Source: Sulfurovum sp. XGS-02
Lineage (GTDB): Bacteria; Campylobacterota; Campylobacteria; Campylobacterales; Sulfurovaceae
Length of the DNA stretch: 64,000 nucleotides
Direction of reading: 5' to 3'
Assembly (NCBI RefSeq): GCF_023213175.1
Contig: NZ_CP093312.1
Coordinates: 1,674,001-1,738,000 of the forward strand
The notes under the pieces are model-generated. The model had not been told where the DNA came from. It did not search any database and was given only the letters and a program-made list of their open reading frames with translations. Shown here piece by piece: positions 54,099 to 62,231 of the stretch (positions are counted from its first letter, which is position 1; each line of letters starts with the position of its first letter). The translations under genes were made by a program, and so were the position numbers.

Positions 54099-54154
54099 AC
54101 ATAGACTTGTAGTTTAAAAGTACTACTGAACTTTAAAAAATGAGGGTTTGAAAA

Positions 54155-54181
54155 GTTGTGACGGATTATATCCATCACAAC
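54155..54181 (-). terminator. atpE terminator
   Basis: GTTGTGACGGAT and ATCCATCACAAC (12-bp arms, one mismatch, 3-nt loop), then CTTTTC on the minus strand, 19 bp past the atpE stop. Confidence 0.65.
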
Positions 54182-54199
54182 CTTTCAGTGTCTTTAAAA

Positions 54200-54511
54200 T
54201 TAACCGATAAATGGGTTAGCGTAAAGAGCGATAAGCGCAATTACCAATGTATAGATAACTTGTGCTTCGATCATTGCAAGAGCGATGAACATTGTAGTCA
54301 TTAGTTTACCACCAAGACCTGGGTTTCTAGCAGTACCAGCGATAGTCGCAGCAGCAGTGTTACCCATACCAACAGCACCACCAAGTGCAGCAAGACCAAG
54401 ACCGATACCAGCAGCAACTACTGAGTATGCTTTGATCATAGATTCACCATCTGCTTCACCAGCAAATGCAACAGCACCAAGTGCTAAGAAAAGTAAGAAA
54501 AACTTTTTCAT
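54200..54511 (-). CDS. atpE: F0F1 ATP synthase subunit c
   Basis: Membrane ring subunit of the proton-driven ATP synthase. 103 aa with an N-terminal hydrophobic leader (1-17, ending AVAFAG), two helices joined by the polar ARNPG loop, and the ion-carrying carboxylate E82 in MIEAQVIY. The first helix has no Gln/Ser/Thr ligands for sodium, so H+ coupling is expected. Encoded alone, away from the other atp genes, as is usual for Campylobacterota. Confidence 0.95.
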   Translation of the reverse strand: MKKFFLLFLALGAVAFAGEADGESMIKAYSVVAAGIGLGLAALGGAVGMGNTAAATIAGTARNPGLGGKLMTTMFIALAMIEAQVIYTLVIALIALYANPFIG

Positions 54512-54581
54512 TTTATATCCTTTAAATTAGTAGTTTTTAAGTCTCTTCGACTGTTCTAGAAGTCTGTTCGGATAGCGTAAA

Positions 54582-54597
54582 CGATAATAAATTATCG
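54582..54597 (-). promoter_or_regulatory. Palindrome in the atpE leader
   Basis: CGATAAT AA ATTATCG (7-bp perfect arms) lies in the leader between the atpE ATG and the TATAAT at 54659-54654. It may be an mRNA hairpin or a protein site. Confidence 0.4.
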
Positions 54598-54653
54598 CCA
54601 ACATAGACATAAATGCCTACATTTCCCTACTGATCACTCCAAATAACGATGCA

Positions 54654-54659
54654 ATTATA
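54654..54659 (-). promoter_or_regulatory. -10 box of atpE
   Basis: Minus strand TATAAT; implies a leader of ~135 nt before atpE. The remaining upstream sequence to 54830 is AT-rich. Confidence 0.45.
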
Positions 54660-54830
54660 GCTAAATATATTTAAAAATGCATTGTGTATCGGTAGAAAAA
54701 TATTCCATACAATTTATTTAATTTAAACTTAAAGAATATAATAAATTATGATAGAATAAAATAAGGGATATAGGCAACAATGATTATAGATTTGTTGCTG
54801 CCTAATTAAAAGACAAGGGAAGAAAAGGGA

Positions 54831-56879
54831 ATGGAGTTTGTAGATTATTTTGCAGCATATTGGTTAGTGATAAAATATTTGGTACTCTTTGCAGCCATTA
54901 TTATTTTACTAAGTAGTATAGATGATTTTTTTATAGATTGTTATTATTGGGTCCGTCGTATATGGCGAAAGTTTACTGTGTACAAAACAAATAAGCCATT
55001 TAATGTCAATGAACTTTATAAAGACAAAGAAAAGCCTATTGCTATTATGATCCCGGCATGGCAGGAAAAAGGGGTTATTGCAGATATGGCTGCCTTGGCT
55101 GCTTCAAGTTTTGAGTATTATAACTATCATATATTTATCGGTACCTACCCCAATGATCCTGAGACACAATATGATGTAGATATGGTAGTTGAGCATTATC
55201 GAAATGTGCATAAGGTTATTACCCGTACTCCTGGCCCGACCAATAAATCAGATTGTCTGAATCACATCATTGAAGACATCTTCTTATTTGAGAAAGAACA
55301 TAATATAGAATTTGAGGGGTTTGTACTGCATGATGCAGAAGACTTGATACACCCTTTAGAGTTAAAGCTGTTCAATCACCTTATTGGTAAAAACGATCTC
55401 ATTCAGATCCCTGTTTTCCCGTTTGAAAGGGAATGGTATGATTTCACTACAGGACATTATCAAGATGAGTTTGCAGAAAATCATGGGAAAGACCTTATTG
55501 TTAGAGAAAGTATCTTGGGATTTGTTCCAAGTGCAGGTGTAGGAACAGCCCTGAGTAGAAAAGCCATAGACAAACTCAAAGAGATACACAATGGTGAAGT
55601 ATTCTTAATTGATACGCTTACAGAGGATTATAATTTAGGCTTTGAGCTGTTTCATGAGAATATGAAACTGATCTTTGTAAGAGTACCTGCTGAACTGGAG
55701 TATACAACCAGAAACAGCTACGGTAAGGAAAAAAATGGGAAAAAACAGATACTCATTAGCGTGAGAGAATTTTTTCCTTCTACTTTTCGGCAAGCAGTGA
55801 GACAAAAAGCAAGATGGATCACGGGTATTGCACTTCAAGGATGGCAACAACTTGGATGGTCTAACAGTTTGAGAACCAACTATATTCTGTATAGAGACAG
55901 AAAAGCTATCCTCACTAATCTTGCGAATGTACTGGCGTATATCCTTGTTATCAATATCCTTGGGATGGCATTCTATACAAAGATCACACAAGATATATGG
56001 TGGTTCCCTCCTATCGTTGAAAAGGGCGATCTACTCTGGAACCTTCTTATCATCAACGCTTTTTTCTTTCTTAACCGTATACTCCAAAGAATGTATTTTA
56101 CCTATGAAGTCTATGGTATCAAAGGAGCATTACTCAGTATCCCTAGAATTATTTGGGGGAACTTCATCAACTTTTTTGCCATGTTCAGAGCCTTGGTACA
56201 GTTCTTTAAACTTACAAAAGCAGGTAGGCAAATCCCATGGGATAAGACAACCCACGATTTCCCACTTCGAAGGAAACTCCAAAAAAAACTGGGGGATATT
56301 CTATTAGAAGAAAAACTCATAAACCAAGCTACGCTTGAGCAGGCATTGGCAAAACAGAGAAGTGAACATAAGCCATTAGGGAGACTACTGTTAGAGGAAA
56401 ACATCATAAGCGAAGAAGATCTATCAAAAGCAATGTCAATACAAAGCAATCTGAAATATATCCATGATATAGCCCCAGATCAAATAGATAGTGTGACCAT
56501 GAATAGAGTGGATCAGTATTCATTGCTTGAAAATGACATTATTATCCTCAAGAGTGTCGATCATGTACATCCTATCGTCTCATCAGGGCAGGTAGTTGAT
56601 GTAGTGGTAGATGAATGTAAAAGAAAGCTCTCAGATCGTACCGAACTTTACATTGCGAATGAAAGTACGATCGTAGCAATTCAAAAAGAGGTGCTTTTCC
56701 ATGATCTGAGTGAAACAGAGTTTAGACAACTTCGCAGCGTACTCAAGAAAAAAATGATCCCACGAGGAATGGTGGATGAGATTTTAGAGTATAGAACGCA
56801 GAACAACCAAGACTTTATTGCCAGTTGCCAACATTTTGGCTTTTTACCTGATGACCAACTTACAAGGATTGACGCATGA
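54831..56879 (+). CDS. NfrB-like GT2 synthase with c-di-GMP-type MshEN tail
   Basis: 682 aa. An N-terminal membrane helix (~17-37) precedes a GT2 catalytic domain: IMIPAWQEKGVIADM, metal-site HDAED (~167), TEDYN (~264) and the QKARW acceptor motif (~324) of processive synthases. Three or four membrane segments follow. Residues ~487-540 hold two tandem MshEN half-motifs, KLGDILLEEKLINQATLEQ and PLGRLLLEENIISEEDLSK (pattern LGxxLxxxxxI-L-AL-Q), a c-di-GMP-binding type. NfrB of E. coli, the phage N4 adsorption locus, has this layout and makes a ManNAc glycan. Overlaps the next gene by 4 nt. Confidence 0.85.
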   Translation: MEFVDYFAAYWLVIKYLVLFAAIIILLSSIDDFFIDCYYWVRRIWRKFTVYKTNKPFNVNELYKDKEKPIAIMIPAWQEKGVIADMAALAASSFEYYNYHIFIGTYPNDPETQYDVDMVVEHYRNVHKVITRTPGPTNKSDCLNHIIEDIFLFEKEHNIEFEGFVLHDAEDLIHPLELKLFNHLIGKNDLIQIPVFPFEREWYDFTTGHYQDEFAENHGKDLIVRESILGFVPSAGVGTALSRKAIDKLKEIHNGEVFLIDTLTEDYNLGFELFHENMKLIFVRVPAELEYTTRNSYGKEKNGKKQILISVREFFPSTFRQAVRQKARWITGIALQGWQQLGWSNSLRTNYILYRDRKAILTNLANVLAYILVINILGMAFYTKITQDIWWFPPIVEKGDLLWNLLIINAFFFLNRILQRMYFTYEVYGIKGALLSIPRIIWGNFINFFAMFRALVQFFKLTKAGRQIPWDKTTHDFPLRRKLQKKLGDILLEEKLINQATLEQALAKQRSEHKPLGRLLLEENIISEEDLSKAMSIQSNLKYIHDIAPDQIDSVTMNRVDQYSLLENDIIILKSVDHVHPIVSSGQVVDVVVDECKRKLSDRTELYIANESTIVAIQKEVLFHDLSETEFRQLRSVLKKKMIPRGMVDEILEYRTQNNQDFIASCQHFGFLPDDQLTRIDA

Positions 56880-59305
56880 AACGAATACTAGTATTGATAC
56901 CTCTTTATTGTATGACATTCTTAAATGCAAATGTTGTAAATGACTCTGTGGATCATGTAAAAGAAGAATTCACTGAATATCGAGTCTATCCCAGACTGCA
57001 AAAAGCTGATAACTATATTGCCGAAGGGAAGATCAAAGAAGCAAAAGAACTTCTTCTGAAAGTTTTAGAGATCGACCCAAAGAATGCTAAAGCAGGCAGT
57101 CGAGTTGTTGGACTCTGTATGCAGGATAAAGACTTTGAATGTGCCGAAAAGTATGTAGGATTTATAGAGTCCCCTACGTATGTCAAATATTATCAAGGAT
57201 ATATCTCTTTTCAATTAAAAGAGTATGACAAAGCACTCAAAGCGGCTGCCTCTATAGAAGACCCTACAGCTCTGAAAAAAAGTGAACAGGAACTTAACAA
57301 TCATATCATTCTAAGATCAGCCATTATGTCGGAAAATAAAGAAGCGGCCCATACCTATCTGAAAAAAATATTCCATCCAAAATATAACGCTTCATCTTGT
57401 CCCTCTGAATCTTTAGAAATTATCTATTTACTCTTTACGCATAAACTCTTCGATGAAGCATTTGTAGAAACCCGTTTCTACTTAGACCATTGCAAGTCAC
57501 AGAAGATCCCGGATGAAAAACTTGCTATTTGGTCGGACCTTTTGAGAAAAGAGAACCGGTTTGATCAGGAAGCACGCATCATTGCATATATGGAAGATGT
57601 TGATTTGAAAAATGAACATACTTTATCAATGTATCTCAAAAGCGGTGATGAAACAAAAGCCATCGAAACAATGGAAACAATCTATCAGGCGGATCCTTCT
57701 GATAAGAATAAAGTACGCCTGTTATATCTTTATGAAAATGCCAAAATGCAAGATAAGATCATTACGCTTTATGGCGAAGTATACGAACTTAAGAAGAATC
57801 CAGAAGATCTAAAAAAAGTGCTTTATCTCAACAAGGAGCCTATGCAGCAGTATCAATTACTAGAAAAATACTATCCATATGCGGGACTTACTGATGAAGA
57901 AAAATTTAACTTTTCAGTCTCACTGATCAAGTTTTATAAAGAAGAGAAGAAGGTCACCCAAATACTCTCTATCGTTGATGATCTTACACACCTTGAAACA
58001 TTGACAAACAAACAAAAACTCTATTTGAGCCATCAGTATAGTGAAAATCATCAAGACCAGAAAGCGATAGCACTCATGAAAGCACTCTATCAAAGTGACC
58101 CACGTCCTCAATACAAAGAAAGGCTAGAGTACCTACGTAACAGAAACATCATTCCGAAGAAACCACAACCTAAAATAGTGCAAAAAAAACCACAAGTCAA
58201 ACCAAAACCTACACGTGAAGATAAATTAAGGTCTGAGACACAGATGGCGTATGACCTCATCCATCAAAAGAAATATGATGAAGCGGTCATCCATCTGAAC
58301 AACGTACTCAAATATGAACCGAACAACCCGGTAAGATATGAACAGCTCGGACAAGCGTACTATGCACAGGAAAAGTATGCACCTGCTGCAAAAGCTTTTG
58401 GCAAGGCAGCTTCTCTTTCTCCGAAATCAGGCTATTATGAATCATTGGGCTACTGCTATATAAAGTTAAAAAAGAAGAAAAACGCTATAGAAAACTTTAA
58501 AAAAAGTATTGATATTGTGAAGAAGGAAGAGCCTGAAAACATTGACAAGCTCTATCAGTTAAAATACAGTGTAGCTGAGCTGGACCGAAAATTTTTTGGG
58601 TACTTGACCTATGGTATGCGGCTTGATTCCTATAATAATACCAGGGGAATATCTCCTATACTTTCTGCCAACTATGGCGGATTTTCTGCATTAGAGCTTC
58701 ATTATAAACCAGAAATTTTTAATGACTATGCTACCGTCTATGCAAAAGTCTTGGCAGGAGTACGAGATCAAAGTTTGGCAATCAGGTCAGAAACATGGCA
58801 ACCATCCATAGGCGTACGTTTCCAACCATTGGAAGATGAAAGGCTCTACTTCTTCATAGAAAAATTCTTCAAAGGCGGTGATGAGAGTCGTGACGATACG
58901 ATGCTTAGAGCATCATGGGAACACTTTGACGGATATGACTTTTACCCTACTAAAACAGAGTATCCATGGAAACACCTGTATATGGACAGTGTCTACTATC
59001 TGGATAACGGCACCTACAGTCTTTATGCAAACTATGAGCATGGATATGTATGGAAAAGCGGATATCAGGATGCATGGATGCCTTACCTTTGTACTTCTGC
59101 AGGATACACTAACGATAACGGTCCCAAAGAGGCTCTCAAAAGGTTTGATGTAGGTGCAGGGATCTCCTACCTATTCTGGCGTAATGAACGTGAATATAAA
59201 TCCCATCAATATACCGGAAGAACCAGACTGGAATACCGTCATCAATATGCCGGAGATCCGGAAGATGACCATGCACTAAGACTTATGCTTGAGTTTTTCT
59301 TTTAA
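56876..59305 (+). CDS. NfrA/PgaA-like TPR and beta-barrel outer membrane protein
   Basis: 809 aa with a signal peptide (1-19). Residues ~40-560 are TPR-type helical repeats (GKIKEAKELLLKVLEIDPKN; KKYDEAVIHLNNVLKYEPNN; EKYAPAAKAFGKAASLSP). Residues ~600-809 are beta-strands ending in an aromatic LRLMLEFFF. This is the plan of PgaA/BcsC/NfrA-type exporters: periplasmic scaffold plus outer membrane channel for a secreted polysaccharide. A Pro/Lys linker (~residues 428-445) separates two TPR parts. Start overlaps the synthase gene, so the two are made together. Confidence 0.83.
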   Translation: MKRILVLIPLYCMTFLNANVVNDSVDHVKEEFTEYRVYPRLQKADNYIAEGKIKEAKELLLKVLEIDPKNAKAGSRVVGLCMQDKDFECAEKYVGFIESPTYVKYYQGYISFQLKEYDKALKAAASIEDPTALKKSEQELNNHIILRSAIMSENKEAAHTYLKKIFHPKYNASSCPSESLEIIYLLFTHKLFDEAFVETRFYLDHCKSQKIPDEKLAIWSDLLRKENRFDQEARIIAYMEDVDLKNEHTLSMYLKSGDETKAIETMETIYQADPSDKNKVRLLYLYENAKMQDKIITLYGEVYELKKNPEDLKKVLYLNKEPMQQYQLLEKYYPYAGLTDEEKFNFSVSLIKFYKEEKKVTQILSIVDDLTHLETLTNKQKLYLSHQYSENHQDQKAIALMKALYQSDPRPQYKERLEYLRNRNIIPKKPQPKIVQKKPQVKPKPTREDKLRSETQMAYDLIHQKKYDEAVIHLNNVLKYEPNNPVRYEQLGQAYYAQEKYAPAAKAFGKAASLSPKSGYYESLGYCYIKLKKKKNAIENFKKSIDIVKKEEPENIDKLYQLKYSVAELDRKFFGYLTYGMRLDSYNNTRGISPILSANYGGFSALELHYKPEIFNDYATVYAKVLAGVRDQSLAIRSETWQPSIGVRFQPLEDERLYFFIEKFFKGGDESRDDTMLRASWEHFDGYDFYPTKTEYPWKHLYMDSVYYLDNGTYSLYANYEHGYVWKSGYQDAWMPYLCTSAGYTNDNGPKEALKRFDVGAGISYLFWRNEREYKSHQYTGRTRLEYRHQYAGDPEDDHALRLMLEFFF

Positions 59306-59355
59306 ACGGAGTACACTGTATCTATTAAGTATTGAAAAAGAAGGAGGTTATCACA

Positions 59356-61095
59356 ATGAAAAGATTGATTAAATTTGGTACACTCTTGATGTTTGTACTG
59401 TTTTTTGTTTCCTGTGGGGGAGGTGGAGGTGGTGGCACTCCCACAACTCCTTCCACTGACCCTGACCCTATCGCTCTTCCTCTACCTAGCAATAACCCTC
59501 CTGAGCAAAACGTCCTGATATTGTATGATACTGCAGGTCCTTATGGAGTACAGGGAAAAACTAATGCAATCTTGCTTGAAAACCTCTTGGGACATTTTGA
59601 TCTCAACATTACCTCAAAACCAGCTGACCAATATATCGCCAATGAAATGGTTGATGAAAATATTACAACAGTTTTCTATCTTGGCACAACCTTTGATGTA
59701 TTAGGTTACCATGCTAACGGTTCAAACGAATACAATAGCTATATGAACTTCTATAAAGATACTGCAACACAGAACAAAACCATTGTATGGATCAACTATA
59801 ACCTCGATTTATTAGAAACAGAATGGGATGCAAATGTAACCAACTGGGGAGTCGGTACATTTGAGGAGTCGACTGGGTTTACCAGTTTTGGTATAGAAAC
59901 AAATTATAATCGTGTATGGTATAAAGATACCGAACTATATAAGGGGATCATACCTTTTGCAACACCAGGTGCAGACACAACAAATTGCTACGATGAAGGA
60001 AACAATACCTATGCCTGTGCGTTAGAACTCAACACCATTTTCATCTCTGAAAATAATACTCTTGCCTCTATCTATGCTGAAACAAATTCAACATTTGATT
60101 TAGCTGTATCAACAGAACCTTATATCACGCAAGGTGGAAATTTCTGGTTTATCGGGGATATACCTTTTTCCTACATGTCTGAGGAGGATAGATATCTCGC
60201 ATTTGCAGATCTCTTGCATGATATGCTTGGCATAGACCACATTGAATCCCACAAGGCGATCATGAGACTTGAGGATGTCAATTCAAAAACAGAGTTATCA
60301 GATCTAATAGCCATAGCGGACTATATGCAAAGTCAGAACACCCCTTTTAATGTTGCCACCATTCCTCAATATGAAGATCCTTTTGGGGTCTATAACAATA
60401 ATCTTACTACTACCATTAAACTATATGAATCACCAATAGGTGAAAAACTTAAAGAGTATTACTTTGACAGACGTATAGACATTGTACAGCATGGATTTAC
60501 ACACCAGCTGTATGATTACATCAATCCATATAATGGTGTTACGGCTGAAGATTTTGAATTCATGATCGTAACAGATGTTAACAATGATGGAAATTATACC
60601 TATGAAGGGCCTTCAGAAAATGATGATGGCCTATGGGCAAAGCAGAGAATCTTAGATGGTAAAGCGATTTTAGATGCAGTGGGTATCCAGGCTTTTGCAT
60701 GGGAAGCACCGCACTACATGGCCGGTCCAAACCACTACCGGGCTATCAAAGATATCTACCCGATACAGTATTCAAGACTGATCTACTATCCTGATGAGAG
60801 TGATAAATCCAAATTTGTCGGGCAATTCTACCCGTATGTCATTAGAAAAGATACCTATGGATATTATGTCATTCCTGAGAATATCCATAACATAGAAGAT
60901 ACTCCAAATGAAGGATATAGAACGATCACATCGGCGGATATTATACATTTTTCTAAAAAACTGAAAGTCGTACGTGACGGTGTTGCAAGCTTCTATTATC
61001 ATCCTTATCTTGGAACAGATGAACTTTCAAAGATCATACCGGGATTGCAAAGTGAAGGATATACGTTTGTAAGGGCTACCGAATTGGTAGAGTAA
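59356..61095 (+). CDS. DUF2334 (polysaccharide deacetylase-like) lipoprotein
   Basis: 579 aa from the ATG at 59356 (AAGGAGG, 8 nt before); a TTG 24 nt earlier is not supported. Lipoprotein signal with Cys20 (LFFVSC), then a Gly/Thr/Pro linker. Residues ~50-290 are an alpha/beta domain of unknown type (VLILYDTAGPYGVQGKTNA). Residues ~300-575 match the NodB-like DUF2334 fold: RLEDVN with D307, HGFTH (H379/H383) and WEAPHYM. Expected to remove acyl groups from, or otherwise trim, the exported glycan, in the way PgaB does. Confidence 0.78.
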   Translation: MKRLIKFGTLLMFVLFFVSCGGGGGGGTPTTPSTDPDPIALPLPSNNPPEQNVLILYDTAGPYGVQGKTNAILLENLLGHFDLNITSKPADQYIANEMVDENITTVFYLGTTFDVLGYHANGSNEYNSYMNFYKDTATQNKTIVWINYNLDLLETEWDANVTNWGVGTFEESTGFTSFGIETNYNRVWYKDTELYKGIIPFATPGADTTNCYDEGNNTYACALELNTIFISENNTLASIYAETNSTFDLAVSTEPYITQGGNFWFIGDIPFSYMSEEDRYLAFADLLHDMLGIDHIESHKAIMRLEDVNSKTELSDLIAIADYMQSQNTPFNVATIPQYEDPFGVYNNNLTTTIKLYESPIGEKLKEYYFDRRIDIVQHGFTHQLYDYINPYNGVTAEDFEFMIVTDVNNDGNYTYEGPSENDDGLWAKQRILDGKAILDAVGIQAFAWEAPHYMAGPNHYRAIKDIYPIQYSRLIYYPDESDKSKFVGQFYPYVIRKDTYGYYVIPENIHNIEDTPNEGYRTITSADIIHFSKKLKVVRDGVASFYYHPYLGTDELSKIIPGLQSEGYTFVRATELVE

Positions 61096-61117
61096 CCGGA
61101 AAGCAAGAGAAAGACCT

Positions 61118-62170
61118 ATGTTTCGTCTATTTAAACTGCCCACTGTCATTTGTTGTCTGGCTGTTATCCTTCAGACAGGATATGGCAATGAACCATACAA
61201 GCAGACTAAAGCCGCATGGATCACGGATGCACTCAACTCACTTTCAAGCGGGAGATACCCCAAGGTCAAAGCCGTTGCATGGTGGCATGAGAACTTTGAT
61301 GAAACAAGACTAAGGCTCGACTCATCCAAAGAGAGTTTACTAGCCTATCAAGAGGGTATCGCTCCATCCAACTTTATCTCACAGGCACAGATCATTTCCA
61401 AAAAACTTCAACTACCCCCACTTGGAGCCATCTATCATGCGGCAAATCCTGACTTTGGCGGCACAGAAGATAACGTGACATCAGAGCGTATCAAACGTTT
61501 TGAAGTGCTTGCACAAAAGAAGATCGTTTGGGCATATTTTTCCAATAACTGGTATGATACTATCAAATTTCCTCTTTCAGAAGTCAAAATCATTCATGAA
61601 AGCGGAAAGCTACCTTTTATCAGGCTCATGCCCAGAAGTGATTTTAATGAGGGAGGGCCTGATCCTCTTTACACCATGCAAAAGATCATTGATGGGAAAT
61701 TCGATAAAGCACTGAGTGAGTGGGCCATGGATGCCAAGAAGATCGGAATACCATTACTTGTTGAATTTGGAACAGAAGTCAATGGGGATTGGTTTCCATG
61801 GAACGGAAGCTATAACGGGGGAGGTATAAAAGATATTTATGGTGACAAAAACAAAGCAGATGGCCCGGAACGTTTTCGTGATGCCTATAGACATATTATT
61901 GATCTTTTCCGTAGTCATGGAGTGGATAATATTACATGGTTTTTTCATGTGAATGCATCAAGCTATCCTGAAGAGCCATGGAATGAGATACGTCAGTATT
62001 ATCCTGGGGACACCTATATCGACTGGATCGGGATCAGTGTCTATGGTGTACAATCAAAAGGAGAAACGTACTACTCTTTTGTTGAAATAATGGATACCAT
62101 ATATCCTATCATACTAAAGGTATCAGATAAACCCATCGCCATTTTAGAATGGGGGATGACTGAAATCTAA
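61118..62170 (+). CDS. GH26-like glycosidase, apparently circularly permuted
   Basis: 350 aa with a signal peptide (~1-23). Acid/base-type E220 in EFGTEVNGDWFPWNG and nucleophile-type E344 in AILEWGMTEI match the GH26 mannanase clan (family HEMNGxWFPW, then E near the end). But the protein stops 6 residues after E344. The segment normally found after the nucleophile (K-W-I-x-D-A-L, then YPxxKAV, then RxDSS) is instead residues 31-70 (KAAWITDALNSL, RYPKVKAVAWW, RLRLDSSKESLLAYQ). Fourth gene of the operon (22-bp gap). Probably cuts or trims the glycan in the periplasm. Confidence 0.72.
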   Translation: MFRLFKLPTVICCLAVILQTGYGNEPYKQTKAAWITDALNSLSSGRYPKVKAVAWWHENFDETRLRLDSSKESLLAYQEGIAPSNFISQAQIISKKLQLPPLGAIYHAANPDFGGTEDNVTSERIKRFEVLAQKKIVWAYFSNNWYDTIKFPLSEVKIIHESGKLPFIRLMPRSDFNEGGPDPLYTMQKIIDGKFDKALSEWAMDAKKIGIPLLVEFGTEVNGDWFPWNGSYNGGGIKDIYGDKNKADGPERFRDAYRHIIDLFRSHGVDNITWFFHVNASSYPEEPWNEIRQYYPGDTYIDWIGISVYGVQSKGETYYSFVEIMDTIYPIILKVSDKPIAILEWGMTEI

Positions 62171-62231
62171 GAGAGGAGAAGGAGTTCAAAGAAAAAAGTA
62201 TCACATTTTCCCTCAAGGGGAAAATAGCAGT

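Noticed and set aside
54200-54511. Sodium-coupled subunit c
   Set aside because: The first helix lacks the Gln and the second helix the Ser/Thr next to Glu that coordinate sodium.
54831-62170. Naming the EPS genes as a pga (PNAG) operon
   Set aside because: The synthase has an MshEN tail and NfrB-like layout, PgaD is absent, and the deacetylase-like and hydrolase parts are separate proteins unlike PgaB.
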